In this document: positions 38,549-48,182 of the stretch, in pieces
How the letters are laid out: each line of letters begins with the position of its first letter
Numbering within the stretch: position 1 is the first letter of the stretch
Origin: Pseudomonadota bacterium
Lineage (GTDB): Bacteria; Chloroflexota; UBA5177; JAJPKF01
Direction: 5' to 3'
Assembly (NCBI GenBank): GCA_021323865.1
Contig: JAJPKF010000019.1
Span: 62,001 to 126,000 of the forward strand
Length of the DNA stretch: 64,000 nt
The notes under the pieces: generated by a model
What the model saw: the letters and a program-made list of their open reading frames with translations, nothing else
Databases searched by the model: none
What the model was told of the DNA's origin: nothing
Made by a program: the position numbers and the translations under genes

Positions 38549-41500
38549 ATGGGACAGGGCGGCCGGCGCCTTCACGCCCTTCGGTCTCACATCGGCGTGG
38601 TGCCGGATCGACCCATCAGCCGCGAGACACGGGAGACTCGGTCCCGGCTCTATGACGCCGAGATGGGCATCAGTGTCTGTCCGTACTGTGCGGTCGGCTG
38701 CTCACAGCGGGTCTACCACCGAGAGGGGAGGCTCCTGAGCATCGAGGGGAATGAGGATAGCTTCATCAACCGTGGGACGCTCTGTCCCAAGGGCTCCGCG
38801 ACCTCTGGACTGGTGCAGAATGAGCACCGCCTCACGGGAGTGCGCTATCGCGCTCCATACAGTGACCGGTGGGAGGATAAGCCGCTCGACTGGGCTATGG
38901 ACCGCATCGCCGACCGCGTGAAGCACACTCGCGACCGAAGCTTCGTTCACAAGACCCCAGACGGCCGTGTGGTCAATCGCATGACGTCGATTGCCCATCT
39001 GGGGGGCGCCACGCTCGACAACGAGGAGAACTACCTGATCAAGAAGCTGTTCACGGCTGGTCTGGGCATGGTCTTCGTGGAGAACCAGGCACGTATATGA
39101 CACAGCTCCACAGTGCCCGGTCTGGGTGCTCGCTTAGGACGAGGCGGAGCCACCACTGCCGAGAACGACCTGGCCAACTCGGACTGCATCGTGATTATGG
39201 GCTCGAACATGGCGGAAAACCATCCCGTGTGCTTCCGCTTCGTTACGCAAGCCCGGGAACGCGGCGCCAGGATCATCCATATCGATCCACGCTTCTCACG
39301 AACCTCGGCCCTGGCGGACCAGTATGTGCGCATCCGTCCAGGATCCGATCTCGTCTTTCTCGGCGCCCTGGTGAACTATGTGGTCCAGAACGAGCGCTAC
39401 TTTCGTGAGTACGTCGAGGCCTACACCAACGCCTCCACCCTTGTTGGGCGTGACTTCCGGGACACGGAGGATCTCGATGGCCTGTTCTCGGGCTTCGACC
39501 TCGATTCCCGAGGCTACGACAACACGAGCTGGCAGTACCAAGGAGAGAAGGCGCCCCCCTCGCCGAACATGCACCGACAGTTCAGCAGTATGGCGTACAG
39601 CCAGCGAGTCGGCAATCTGGCCACGGAATGGCCGCCGAAACGCGACCCGAGCATGCAGGACCCCCACTGCGTGTTTCAGATCGTCAAGCGGCACTTCTCC
39701 CGGTATACGCCGGAGATGGTGGAAGAAACCTGTGGCGTCCCGGTCGATGCCTTCGTGCGGGTCGCCGAGGCGATGTGTGACAACTCGGGACGCGAGCGGA
39801 CGACGGCCTTCTGCTATGCCGTCGGATGGACGCAGCACAGCAAAGGGCCGCAGATCATCTCGTGCTGCGCCCTCCTGCAGCTCCTTTTAGGCAACATCGG
39901 CCGGCCCGGCGGAGGCATCATGGCGCTTCGGGGCCATGCGAGCATCCAAGGCTCGACGGACATTCCCACGCTCTACGACATTCTGCCGGGGTATCTGGCC
40001 ATGCCCAACACCTTTGACCGGCACGAGAACCTGGCCGACTATCTGGAGAGCGAGACGCCCAAGACGGGCTACTGGAATAACCTCCCTAAGTTCATGGTCT
40101 CGCTGCTCAAGGCCTACTATGGCGAAGCGGCCGACGGTGCCAATGGGTTCTGCTACGACCTCTTGCCCAAGATCAGCGGCGATTACTCGACGTTCCCCAT
40201 GTTTCTGGCCATGGAGGCAGGCGCGCTTGAGGGGCTGTTTGTCATGGGCCAGAACCCGGTCGTCGGCGGCATGGATACCCAGTTCATGCGGCGATGTCTG
40301 GGCAAGCTCGACTGGCTGGTCGTGCGCGATCTCTTTCCGATAGAAACGGCCGAATTTTGGAACAGCACGCCGGGCTCGTCGCCCGAGGACATAAAGACCG
40401 AGGTGTTCCTGATGCCGGCCGCGATTGTGGCCGAGAAGGACGGCACCTTCACCAACACCCAACGCCTGATTCAGTGGCACGACAAGACACTCGAGCCGCC
40501 TGGTGACGCAACCACCGAGCCCTGGTTTCTTCACCACCTTTACCTCCGGTTGCGCCGGGTGTCCGAGGGCGACGACTCGCCCGCCGCCCGACAGCTGTTG
40601 CAGCTGAGCTGGCCGTACCCGGTTGAAGGTCCACGCGATGAGCCGGTGGTCGAATCCGTGCTCAAGGAGATCAATGGTTACCGGGCCGCGGGTGGCGAGC
40701 TGATCGACGGATTCGCGGCCTGTAAGGACGACGGTTCAACCGCCTGCGGCTGCTGGATCTACAGCGGCGTCTATCCGCAGGATGGCCACAACCGGGCTCG
40801 GAGCCGCATCAGCGACGAGGATTACTCCCTCGGCTGGGGGTTCGCCTGGCCGGCAAATCGGCGCATCCTCTACAACAGAGCCTCTGCCGATCCGCAGGGA
40901 CGGCCTTGGTCCGAGCGAAAGAAGCTCATTTGGTGGGATGCCGATCAGCGCTGCTGGACCGGGCTGGATGTGCCGGACTTTCCCATAGACAAGCCGCCCG
41001 ACGCTCCGGCCCAGAGCAACGGCACGGGGCTCGATGCGCTTTCGGGAAGCGATCCGTTCATCATGATGGGAGACGGGAAAGGCTGGCTCTATGCCCCTGC
41101 GGGGCTGCGTGATGGACCGCTGCCCACGCACTATGAGGCATTCGAATCGCCGAGCGCCAACCGGCTGTATCGGCAGCGCACCAATCCTCCCACAAGGATG
41201 TGGCCTCGTTCGGGAAATCGAATCGCATCCGGTTCCGACTCGCGATTTCCCTACATCGCGACAACCTACCGTCTAACCGAACATCACACCGCCGGGGGCA
41301 TGAGCCGCTGGCTCCCCTGGCTCGCCGAGCTGCAGCCGCAGTTCTTTGTCGAAGTCAGCCCCAGTCTGGCACGGTCGATCGGCATCGAAAACGGGGCGTG
41401 GGTAACCATCTCAACGGTTCGAGCCGAGATCGAGGCACGGGCGCTGGTGACCGAACGGATGCAGCCGATCTCTCAGGGAGGCCGAATGGTGGAGATGGTG

Positions 41501-41644
41501 GGGATTCCATATCACTGGGGTGAGGCAGGCATAACCACAGGTGACGTGGGGAACGATCTCACCTCGATGCTTGGGGAGCCGAATGTCTCCATTGAAGAAG
41601 TGAAGGCATTCATGTGTGACGTACGCCGGGGCCGGCGGGCATGA
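38549..41644 (+). CDS. fdhA: Selenocysteine-containing formate dehydrogenase alpha subunit (in-frame UGA at 39098-39100 = Sec)
   Basis: ORFs 38549..39100 and 39113..41644 are in the same frame; reading through the TGA gives NQARI-U-HSSTVPGLGARLGRGGATTAENDLANSDCIVIMGSNMAENHPV, the conserved Sec context of formate dehydrogenases. N-terminal 4Fe-4S motif CPYCAVGC...CPKG. Confidence 0.93.
39112..39130 (+). promoter_or_regulatory. Bacterial SECIS-like hairpin downstream of the Sec UGA
   Basis: AGTGCCC-GGTCT-GGGTGCT: 7-bp stem (two G-U wobbles) with GGUCU loop, beginning 11 nt after the UGA. Confidence 0.75.
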
Positions 41645-42450
41645 CCGAGCTGGCGAATCCCGGTGAACGCCTCGGGTTCTTCACGGACACCTCCGTCTGC
41701 ATCGGTTGCAAGGCCTGTGAGGTGGCCTGCAAGCAGTGGAACCAGCTTCCGATGGACGGCCTGGAGTGGGAGGGATCGAGCTACGACAACACCAGACGGC
41801 TGAGCGGGACGACCTGGCGGCACGTTACCTTCAATGAGCTACCGGGGAGTGGGGGAGCCGGCGCCCAGACAGACTGGCTCATGATGAGCGACGTCTGCAA
41901 GCACTGCACGCACGCCGGCTGCCTCGAGGCGTGTCCAACCGGTGCCATCGTCCGCACCGAGTTCAACACGGTCCTCATCCAACAGGACATCTGCAACGGA
42001 TGCGGCTACTGCATCACGGCCTGTCCTTTCGGCGTCATTGACGCCAATCTGGGTAGTGACGGTGACGGGAAGGCGCACAAGTGCACGTTGTGTTACGACC
42101 GGCTGCGGGATGGAATGGAGCCGGCCTGCGCGAAGGCCTGCCCGACAGATTCCATCCAATTCGGCAACGTTGAAGAGCTGCGGGAGCGAGCTGAAGCACG
42201 TGTGGAGGCGCTTCGGTCAAAGGGTCTCGACGCTTATATCTATGGTGGCGAAGAAGTAGGAGGAACCAACGGAATCGGCGATCTCAACGCCTTCTTCCTC
42301 CTTCTCGACCGGCCCCAGCGCTACAATCTCCCCTCGCGTCCCAGTCTGCCGCAGAAGCGGACGCTCCCCGGACTGGTGAGTTTGGCGGGAGCAGCTCTTG
42401 TGATAACGATCGGCGCGATGTGGGCCATGTTGCCCGCGGACGAGGGCTAA
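41641..42450 (+). CDS. Formate dehydrogenase iron-sulfur (beta) subunit
   Basis: Four ferredoxin-type Cys clusters: CIGCKACEVACK, CKHCTHAGCLEACP, CNGCGYCITACP, CTLCYDRLRDGMEPACAKACP; C-terminal TM helix. Confidence 0.93.
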   Translation: MTELANPGERLGFFTDTSVCIGCKACEVACKQWNQLPMDGLEWEGSSYDNTRRLSGTTWRHVTFNELPGSGGAGAQTDWLMMSDVCKHCTHAGCLEACPTGAIVRTEFNTVLIQQDICNGCGYCITACPFGVIDANLGSDGDGKAHKCTLCYDRLRDGMEPACAKACPTDSIQFGNVEELRERAEARVEALRSKGLDAYIYGGEEVGGTNGIGDLNAFFLLLDRPQRYNLPSRPSLPQKRTLPGLVSLAGAALVITIGAMWAMLPADEG

Positions 42451-43370
42451 TGATGATTTCGGCTGGAGAGGAGACGTACCACGGCATTCCGCCCATCCGT
42501 GCGCCTCATTGGCGGTGGCTAGTGGCGGCCTACTTCTTCTTCGGGGGCATTGGAGGGGGGGCGTCGAGCCTGGGCGCGCTGGCCGCCTTCCGAGGGCCAG
42601 AGCTGCTGCCACTGGTTCGTCCGGCGCGCTACCTGAGCGCCGCCACGCTTGCCGTCTGCCCGGTCCTCCTCACGCTTGATCTGGGGCGTCCGGAACGTGC
42701 CCACCATATGTTTCGGATCGTCAAGCTCAAATCGCCCATGTCTCTCGGCTCTTGGGCACTCCTGCTCCTGGGGCTCATGTCCGGTCTCCTGGCACTCGTT
42801 CAGCTTCGAAGCGACGCCCTGAAGCGTGAAGCTCCACGCTCCCTGAGCCGGATTCTGGGGCTCATGCTGCTGCCCTTTGGGTTGTTTGTATCCGGATACA
42901 CGGGTCTTCTGCTGGCCGTGTCCAATGTGCCGATTTGGGCTCGCGGCTACCGTTTGTTGGGGCCGACCTTCATGGCCTCGGCATTCTCCAGCGCGTCGGC
43001 TATCCTGGCGCTGCTGCTCTGGGGGAGCGGTGACGCGGGCGCCGCCAGTCGGAACGTCTTGCGACGAGCGGAAGGACTTTTTCTGCTCACTGAGCTGGCG
43101 CTACTTTGCGGTTGGCTCAAGAGTGTTGGGTCGGCTCGCCGGCCTTTGACACGCGGGCGTCTCGGGCTCGTATTCTGGCCGGTTACGGTCGTGGGTGGTC
43201 TGCTGGTCCCCCTGATCCTCAACCGGACAGCCCGCGGCAATCGCTTGAGTCTCCGATGGGCGGGCCCGCTGCTGGTGCTGGTTGGATCGTTTAGTCTTCG
43301 CACCCTGATTCTTCTGGCAGGCCATGAATCGGCCGACCGGCCCCAGGACTATTTCGACATGACCAAGTGA
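42450..43370 (+). CDS. NrfD/PsrC-like membrane subunit
   Basis: TAATG overlap with the beta-subunit stop; multiple TM helices, WRWLVAAYFFFGGIGGGASSLGALAAF, LDLGRPERAHHMFRIVKLKSPMSLGSWALLL. Confidence 0.88.
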   Translation: MMISAGEETYHGIPPIRAPHWRWLVAAYFFFGGIGGGASSLGALAAFRGPELLPLVRPARYLSAATLAVCPVLLTLDLGRPERAHHMFRIVKLKSPMSLGSWALLLLGLMSGLLALVQLRSDALKREAPRSLSRILGLMLLPFGLFVSGYTGLLLAVSNVPIWARGYRLLGPTFMASAFSSASAILALLLWGSGDAGAASRNVLRRAEGLFLLTELALLCGWLKSVGSARRPLTRGRLGLVFWPVTVVGGLLVPLILNRTARGNRLSLRWAGPLLVLVGSFSLRTLILLAGHESADRPQDYFDMTK

Positions 43371-43458
43371 CTTGGGGAGGCCGCGAATCCTGTGTTTAGG
43401 ATGAGGTGTGGCTCGTAGCAGATCGTGGCGTGTCAAGAGGCACGCTGCACGCTGATTC

Positions 43459-43821
43459 ATGCCCAGCGGCCGGGTGCTGGTTGTCGACGACGATGCCGGA
43501 ATCCAGGAGTTGCTGGCGCTTGCTCTGACGAGCGAAGGCTACGAAGTTCTGGTGGCGAGGGACGGACTCGACGCCTTGGAGAAGCTTGAGGGCTTCATCC
43601 CCGATGTCATCATCCTTGACCTGATGATGCCCAGGATGGATGGATTGGCGTTCGGTGAGGTTCTGCGTGAACGGGGACTGCGGGGACGAATCCCCATCCT
43701 CGTGTTGTCGGCTGCCGCCGGAGGCCACGATACCGTGGCTCAGCTCAAACCCGAGGCATATGTCGATAAGCCCTTCAGCCTGCCCGACTTTCTACAGAAA
43801 GTCGCTCAGCTGGCTGCCTAA
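43459..43821 (+). CDS. Response regulator receiver (single-domain)
   Basis: RVLVVDDDAGIQELLALAL, DVIILDLMMPRMDG, VDKPFSLPDFLQKV. Confidence 0.92.
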   Translation: MPSGRVLVVDDDAGIQELLALALTSEGYEVLVARDGLDALEKLEGFIPDVIILDLMMPRMDGLAFGEVLRERGLRGRIPILVLSAAAGGHDTVAQLKPEAYVDKPFSLPDFLQKVAQLAA

Positions 43822-43828
43822 GCCGCGT

Positions 43829-44365
43829 TCAAGCTCCGACGCTCATCGGCTGTGGCGAATCGGCATGGACGATTTCCACCGCGTCGCCAACCTGGATGGG
43901 GCCAGAGGTCAACACCCTCCCGAGCGCTCCTTGATGGCCGCCCTGCATTGCCTCTCGGAGTCCGGTGCAGATCAGGTCCATCGCGAAGCAGGGCTTGCGC
44001 TCAATGGCGACCACCACTTCGGGACCACCGGCAAAGCGTAGTTTGGCGCCGGTTAGGGCCGGCAGGTGCACGTCTCCGGCCAGGATGATCTGCGCCTTGA
44101 CCAGCTCCCGCGGTATTGGCCCAAACCGGCGTTCCAGCCTCCAGATGGTGCCCTCGTCTATCAGGCTTAGCTGACGGTTTCGCTCCCGGCCCTCGGGTGG
44201 CTTGCGGGAGTACCGGGGGTCCTGTCGTATGCCCATGCTTTCGACTACGTCGACACCGTTGACCGAAATCATAGGAGTTGGTTCGAGGTCTTCGGGAACC
44301 GATCCGCGGGGACCATGAACATAGAGTGCCGCTACGGCGGTTTGGACTACGCGCTCAGATGCCAT
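43829..44365 (-). CDS. MOSC domain-containing protein
   Basis: VVVAIERKPCFAMDLICTGLREAMQGGHQGALGRVLTSGPIQVGDAVEI matches MOSC core. Confidence 0.8.
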   Translation of the reverse strand: MASERVVQTAVAALYVHGPRGSVPEDLEPTPMISVNGVDVVESMGIRQDPRYSRKPPEGRERNRQLSLIDEGTIWRLERRFGPIPRELVKAQIILAGDVHLPALTGAKLRFAGGPEVVVAIERKPCFAMDLICTGLREAMQGGHQGALGRVLTSGPIQVGDAVEIVHADSPQPMSVGA

Positions 44366-44406
44366 AGTGCGATTATCTCAGAACTCGGGCGCTCTGTTTG
44401 TTTGGC

Positions 44407-46473
44407 CTACTCGGATACCATCACCGCTTCCGGTTCTGCAGCCTCATCCTCCTCCGCTTCGGTCCACTTTCCATGCGATTTGATGAGGGCAATGAGTCGG
44501 TCGTCGGCCTCCTCAGCCGGCACCCCCTTTTCGACGCATTCCTTGCCGACGTACAGGTTGACCTTTCCCGGTGCGCCCCCAACATAGCCAAAGTCGGCAT
44601 CGGCCATCTCGCCGGGCCCGTTGACAACACAACCCATGATGGCCAGCTTGACCCCGGCAAGATGACTGGTTCGTGATTTGATCCGGTCGGTGGTTTCCTG
44701 GAGATCGAACAGGGTGCGTCCACATGACGGACAGGCCACGTAGTCCGTTCGCGAGATTCGAGCGCCGGCGCCTTGGAGAACGTTGAAGGCCAGAGCCACC
44801 GTGTCACCCGGCGCGTCAAGCATGATGGCGTCGCCCATCCCGTCGCAAAGTAACGCACCTGCCGGAATGGCGCAGTCAAACAGGCGATCGAGCGACCCTT
44901 CTGGATGTCGACTCTTCGCCACCAGCAGGACTGGGGCCTCGAGGTCGTGCTCGACCGTTCGGATGCGCAGGAGACGGTAGGCCCGAATCGCGATTGCCGC
45001 GTCCGCCTCCAGCCCCAGAATCATGGGCACCCCGTCATTCCGCAGGATTTGGCTTGCGCTCAGCACGCGGTCGACGGCAGCTTCTACCGAATCCTCCACG
45101 ACGCTCAGGACGATGACCGGAATCCGAGCGGCCAGGGCTTCGAGTGAGAGAACCGCAACGTCCGTAGCGGCGGCTCGATCGGTAAGTCGTACGAGAAGGG
45201 CATCCGCTTGTCGGGAAGCGTTGCAGGCTAGACCCGTTTCGTGGCCGGCGGCAATCAAGGGCAGCCGGGCAGCCGGCAGAGCAGCAAGCTTCTGGCGTAC
45301 GGTCCGTAGTGCGTCCAAGTCGTTGCGGGTCTCCAGTTCGACGAGCGCGGCGTCGGGCCGCGGCTGGCGTCGGCCGGCAGGGCTCGCCCATCGCAGCAGC
45401 GTCGCGGTAGCGTGTGTTTCATCCGAAAGCGTAGTCGGGATCATGCCGATCACGCCGATTGTTTCTCCGCCACCGAACGATATATGGGCCATCGATACCG
45501 GTTCAGCGGTGGAGCGCTCGTAGTGGAACGGGTCCCAAACCGGCTGAGGCGCGCTCTTGCCGGCTTCGGACCGGAAGAGCTGAGTGTAGCGGTCGGCGAG
45601 GGCCCGCGCCACGGGGATCTCGTCCTCCGGTTCCTCGGTGAGAGAGACGCGGACGGTGTCCCCGATGCCATCCTCCAGAAGACTTCCGATGCCAATTGCC
45701 GACTTGATGCGTCCGTCCTCGCCGTTGCCGGCTTCGGTCACGCCGAGGTGGAATGGGTAATCCATGCCTTCGACCTGCATGCGGGCGGCCAAAAGCCGGT
45801 ATGCCGCGATCATCACCTTGGGATTGGAGGCCTTCATCGAGAGGATGAGGTCGCGGTAGTCCAGCGCCTCGCATACCCGCACGAATTCGAGAGCCGATTC
45901 GACCATTCCCTCGGGTGTATCGCCAAAGCGATTCATGATGCGATCCGATAGCGAGCCGTGGTTGGTGCCGATGCGCATGGCAATCCCGCGCTCGCGGCAC
46001 TTCAGTACCAGTGGTGTGAAGCGCTCGGCCGCGTGTTCCACCTCGTCCTGGTACTCGCGATCAGAGTATTCACGGACGGCAAACTTCCGGGAATCGACGT
46101 AGTTCCCGGGGTTGATGCGGACCTTATCGGCGTAGTCCGCCGCCACCATCGCCGCCTGAGGGCTAAAGTGGATGTCTGCGACCAGCGGCACGGAAATGCC
46201 GCGAGAAGTCAGGATCTCCCGAATCTCACCGAGGCATCGAGCATCGGACGGAGTCGGCGTCGTGATGCGCACGATCTCGCATCCCACTCGGACGAGGCGC
46301 TCGGCCTGGGCGGCGGTGGCCGCCACGTCCTTGGTTAACGTGGTGGTCATCGACTGGATGCGGATGGGGTTCATACCGCCCACACCAATGGCCCCCACCT
46401 TGACCTCCCGAGTGCGGCGTCTCGTGGGAGATAGGAGGTCCGGGACGTACGGGAGCGGAGTGGAAGAAGTCAT
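44407..46473 (-). CDS. ispG: 4-hydroxy-3-methylbut-2-enyl diphosphate synthase, long (three-domain) form
   Basis: VKVGAIGVGGMNPIRIQSMTTTLTKDVAATAAQ, VPLVADIHFSPQAAMVAADYADKVRINPGNYVDSRKF, C-terminal CPSCGRTLFDLQET, LAGVKLAIMGCVVNGPGEMADADFGYVGGAPGKVNLYVGKE; ~688 aa. Confidence 0.95.
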   Translation of the reverse strand: MTSSTPLPYVPDLLSPTRRRTREVKVGAIGVGGMNPIRIQSMTTTLTKDVAATAAQAERLVRVGCEIVRITTPTPSDARCLGEIREILTSRGISVPLVADIHFSPQAAMVAADYADKVRINPGNYVDSRKFAVREYSDREYQDEVEHAAERFTPLVLKCRERGIAMRIGTNHGSLSDRIMNRFGDTPEGMVESALEFVRVCEALDYRDLILSMKASNPKVMIAAYRLLAARMQVEGMDYPFHLGVTEAGNGEDGRIKSAIGIGSLLEDGIGDTVRVSLTEEPEDEIPVARALADRYTQLFRSEAGKSAPQPVWDPFHYERSTAEPVSMAHISFGGGETIGVIGMIPTTLSDETHATATLLRWASPAGRRQPRPDAALVELETRNDLDALRTVRQKLAALPAARLPLIAAGHETGLACNASRQADALLVRLTDRAAATDVAVLSLEALAARIPVIVLSVVEDSVEAAVDRVLSASQILRNDGVPMILGLEADAAIAIRAYRLLRIRTVEHDLEAPVLLVAKSRHPEGSLDRLFDCAIPAGALLCDGMGDAIMLDAPGDTVALAFNVLQGAGARISRTDYVACPSCGRTLFDLQETTDRIKSRTSHLAGVKLAIMGCVVNGPGEMADADFGYVGGAPGKVNLYVGKECVEKGVPAEEADDRLIALIKSHGKWTEAEEDEAAEPEAVMVSE

Positions 46474-46552
46474 GGCATCCGGGCGCAAAACACAGAACGA
46501 GGGCTGCGTCGCAGCCCTCTTGCCATTCTATCCCCCTGTGTCAGTGGCGCCC

Positions 46553-46777
46553 CTAGCCGCTCGACTGAAATAGCACAAGAACGCCGCTGTCGTGATAGAT
46601 CTGTTCCGACAAGGCGCGCAGCTCGATATCCGGTTGACCGGCTCCACAGTCGACGTCGGCGACAAAGGAGTCACGGGCAGCCTGATGCGGGTGAAGCGCC
46701 TTCAGCCGTACCTCAGGCAGCCCTGCCAGTGCATCCGTCAATTGCATGAGGGTACGCTGAAACGCTACCTGATTCAC
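46553..46777 (-). CDS. Small hypothetical protein (74 aa)
   Basis: GTG-start ORF upstream of ispG on the same strand; competing plus-strand ORF 46592..46834 overlaps. Confidence 0.35.
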   Translation of the reverse strand: MNQVAFQRTLMQLTDALAGLPEVRLKALHPHQAARDSFVADVDCGAGQPDIELRALSEQIYHDSGVLVLFQSSG

Positions 46778-46847
46778 CCGGCGACCTCAGTCCACCATTC
46801 AATCTACCGGGGCAGAAGCCCGATTTCTGAGTGAGTGAGGTTAACAT

Positions 46848-48182
46848 TTGGGAAAAAATCAGCCGTCGGGCGCTGATGGAGCGGGTTGGGAAGACCTGGA
46901 AGCGAGTGCCGGGGATGTGCTGGCCGGGAACCGTTCCGGGTCGATCACCAAGCCTTCCCCCGATCTCTACCCGCATCAGTGGAACTGGGATTCGTGCTTC
47001 ATCGCGATCGGTCTGTCGCGCTACGATCCCGGTCGGGCGCAGGAAGAGCTGCTTTCGCTCACTCGCGGCCAATGGCGCAACGGCATGGTCCCCCAGATCG
47101 TCTTCACTCCAGGCGTCTCCGGCTACTTTCCAGGCCCTGACGTTTGGCAATCCGAGCGCTCGGCTGAGGCGCCATCCGAGGTGCAAACGTCGGGAATCAC
47201 GCAGCCGCCGGTTCTGGCCACCGCGGCGCTACTCGCCTATGAACGCGATCCCGACCGCGAGCGAGCGACCCTCTTCCTCACCGAAGTCCTTCCTCGGATT
47301 CTCGCCTTCCATCGTTTTCTCTACCGGGAGCGGGACATTGACGGGGCCGGGCTCGTGGTGGTCGTGCACCCTTGGGAGTCGGGCTTGGACAACAGCCCAC
47401 CGTATCTGGATGCCGGTTCACGGGTTCGACTGACCTACAAACCGAGATATCAGCGGTTGGATACCCAGCACGTCTCGGCTGCGAACCGGCCGACCGACAA
47501 GGACTACGACCTCTTCGTGTGGCTTCTGGAGCAGATGCGCGAAGTCGGCTACGAGTGGAGCGGCTACCTCCCCACCGCGACCCTTCTCGTCGAAGATGTG
47601 CTGTTCAACGCCATTCTCTGTCGGGCAAACGCGGACCTGTGCGAGCTTTGTCGCTACGCCGGAGTCTCATCGAACGAGGCAAACGAGTGGCTGGCCTCGA
47701 CATCGAGCGCCATGGATTCGAAGCTGTGGAGGGAGGACGCCGGCCTCTACTTCAGCTACGACCGCGTCGCCGACCGCCCGCTGGCGGAGCCGACCGTTGC
47801 CTCCCTCACGCCCCTGTATGGTCCAACGATCGAGCCGGCCAGGCTAGATCGGCTGGTCTCAAAGCTCTTGGATCCGACCTTGTTCTGGCCGGGTCCAGGC
47901 TACGCCTGTCCCTCGACCAGCCTCAGCTCGCCTCGATTCAATCCGGCGAACTACTGGCTGGGCCCCGTCTGGATCAACACCAACTGGCTGCTCATCCGGG
48001 GGTTGGAGCGGCTTGGCCGGCTCGAACCGGCCAAGCGACTACGCTCCGACGCTCTGAATCTCTTGAAGACCGGCGGATTCCGGGAGTATTTCAATCCGCA
48101 CGACGGCACCGGCTACGGGACGAACCGCTTCTCGTGGTCTGCCGCGCTTGCCATCGATCTTCTTCAAGACCCTGCTACTTGA
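46848..48182 (+). CDS. MGH1/GH63-like glycoside hydrolase
   Basis: YPHQWNWDSCFIAIGLSRYDPGRAQEELLSLTRGQWRNGMVPQIVF, HPWESGLDNSP, NYWLGPVWINTNWLLIRGLERLG, FREYFNPHDGTGYGTNRFSWSAAL. Confidence 0.85.
   Translation: MGKNQPSGADGAGWEDLEASAGDVLAGNRSGSITKPSPDLYPHQWNWDSCFIAIGLSRYDPGRAQEELLSLTRGQWRNGMVPQIVFTPGVSGYFPGPDVWQSERSAEAPSEVQTSGITQPPVLATAALLAYERDPDRERATLFLTEVLPRILAFHRFLYRERDIDGAGLVVVVHPWESGLDNSPPYLDAGSRVRLTYKPRYQRLDTQHVSAANRPTDKDYDLFVWLLEQMREVGYEWSGYLPTATLLVEDVLFNAILCRANADLCELCRYAGVSSNEANEWLASTSSAMDSKLWREDAGLYFSYDRVADRPLAEPTVASLTPLYGPTIEPARLDRLVSKLLDPTLFWPGPGYACPSTSLSSPRFNPANYWLGPVWINTNWLLIRGLERLGRLEPAKRLRSDALNLLKTGGFREYFNPHDGTGYGTNRFSWSAALAIDLLQDPAT

Noticed and set aside
38549-41644. Reading fdhA as a pseudogene or two genes because of the TGA at 39098
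   Set aside because: Both halves share one frame and the protein context around the TGA is the conserved Sec site, followed by a SECIS-like hairpin.
46592-46834. 80-aa plus-strand ORF
   Set aside because: Overlaps the minus-strand 74-aa ORF; neither has strong support and this one has no better start or homology cue.
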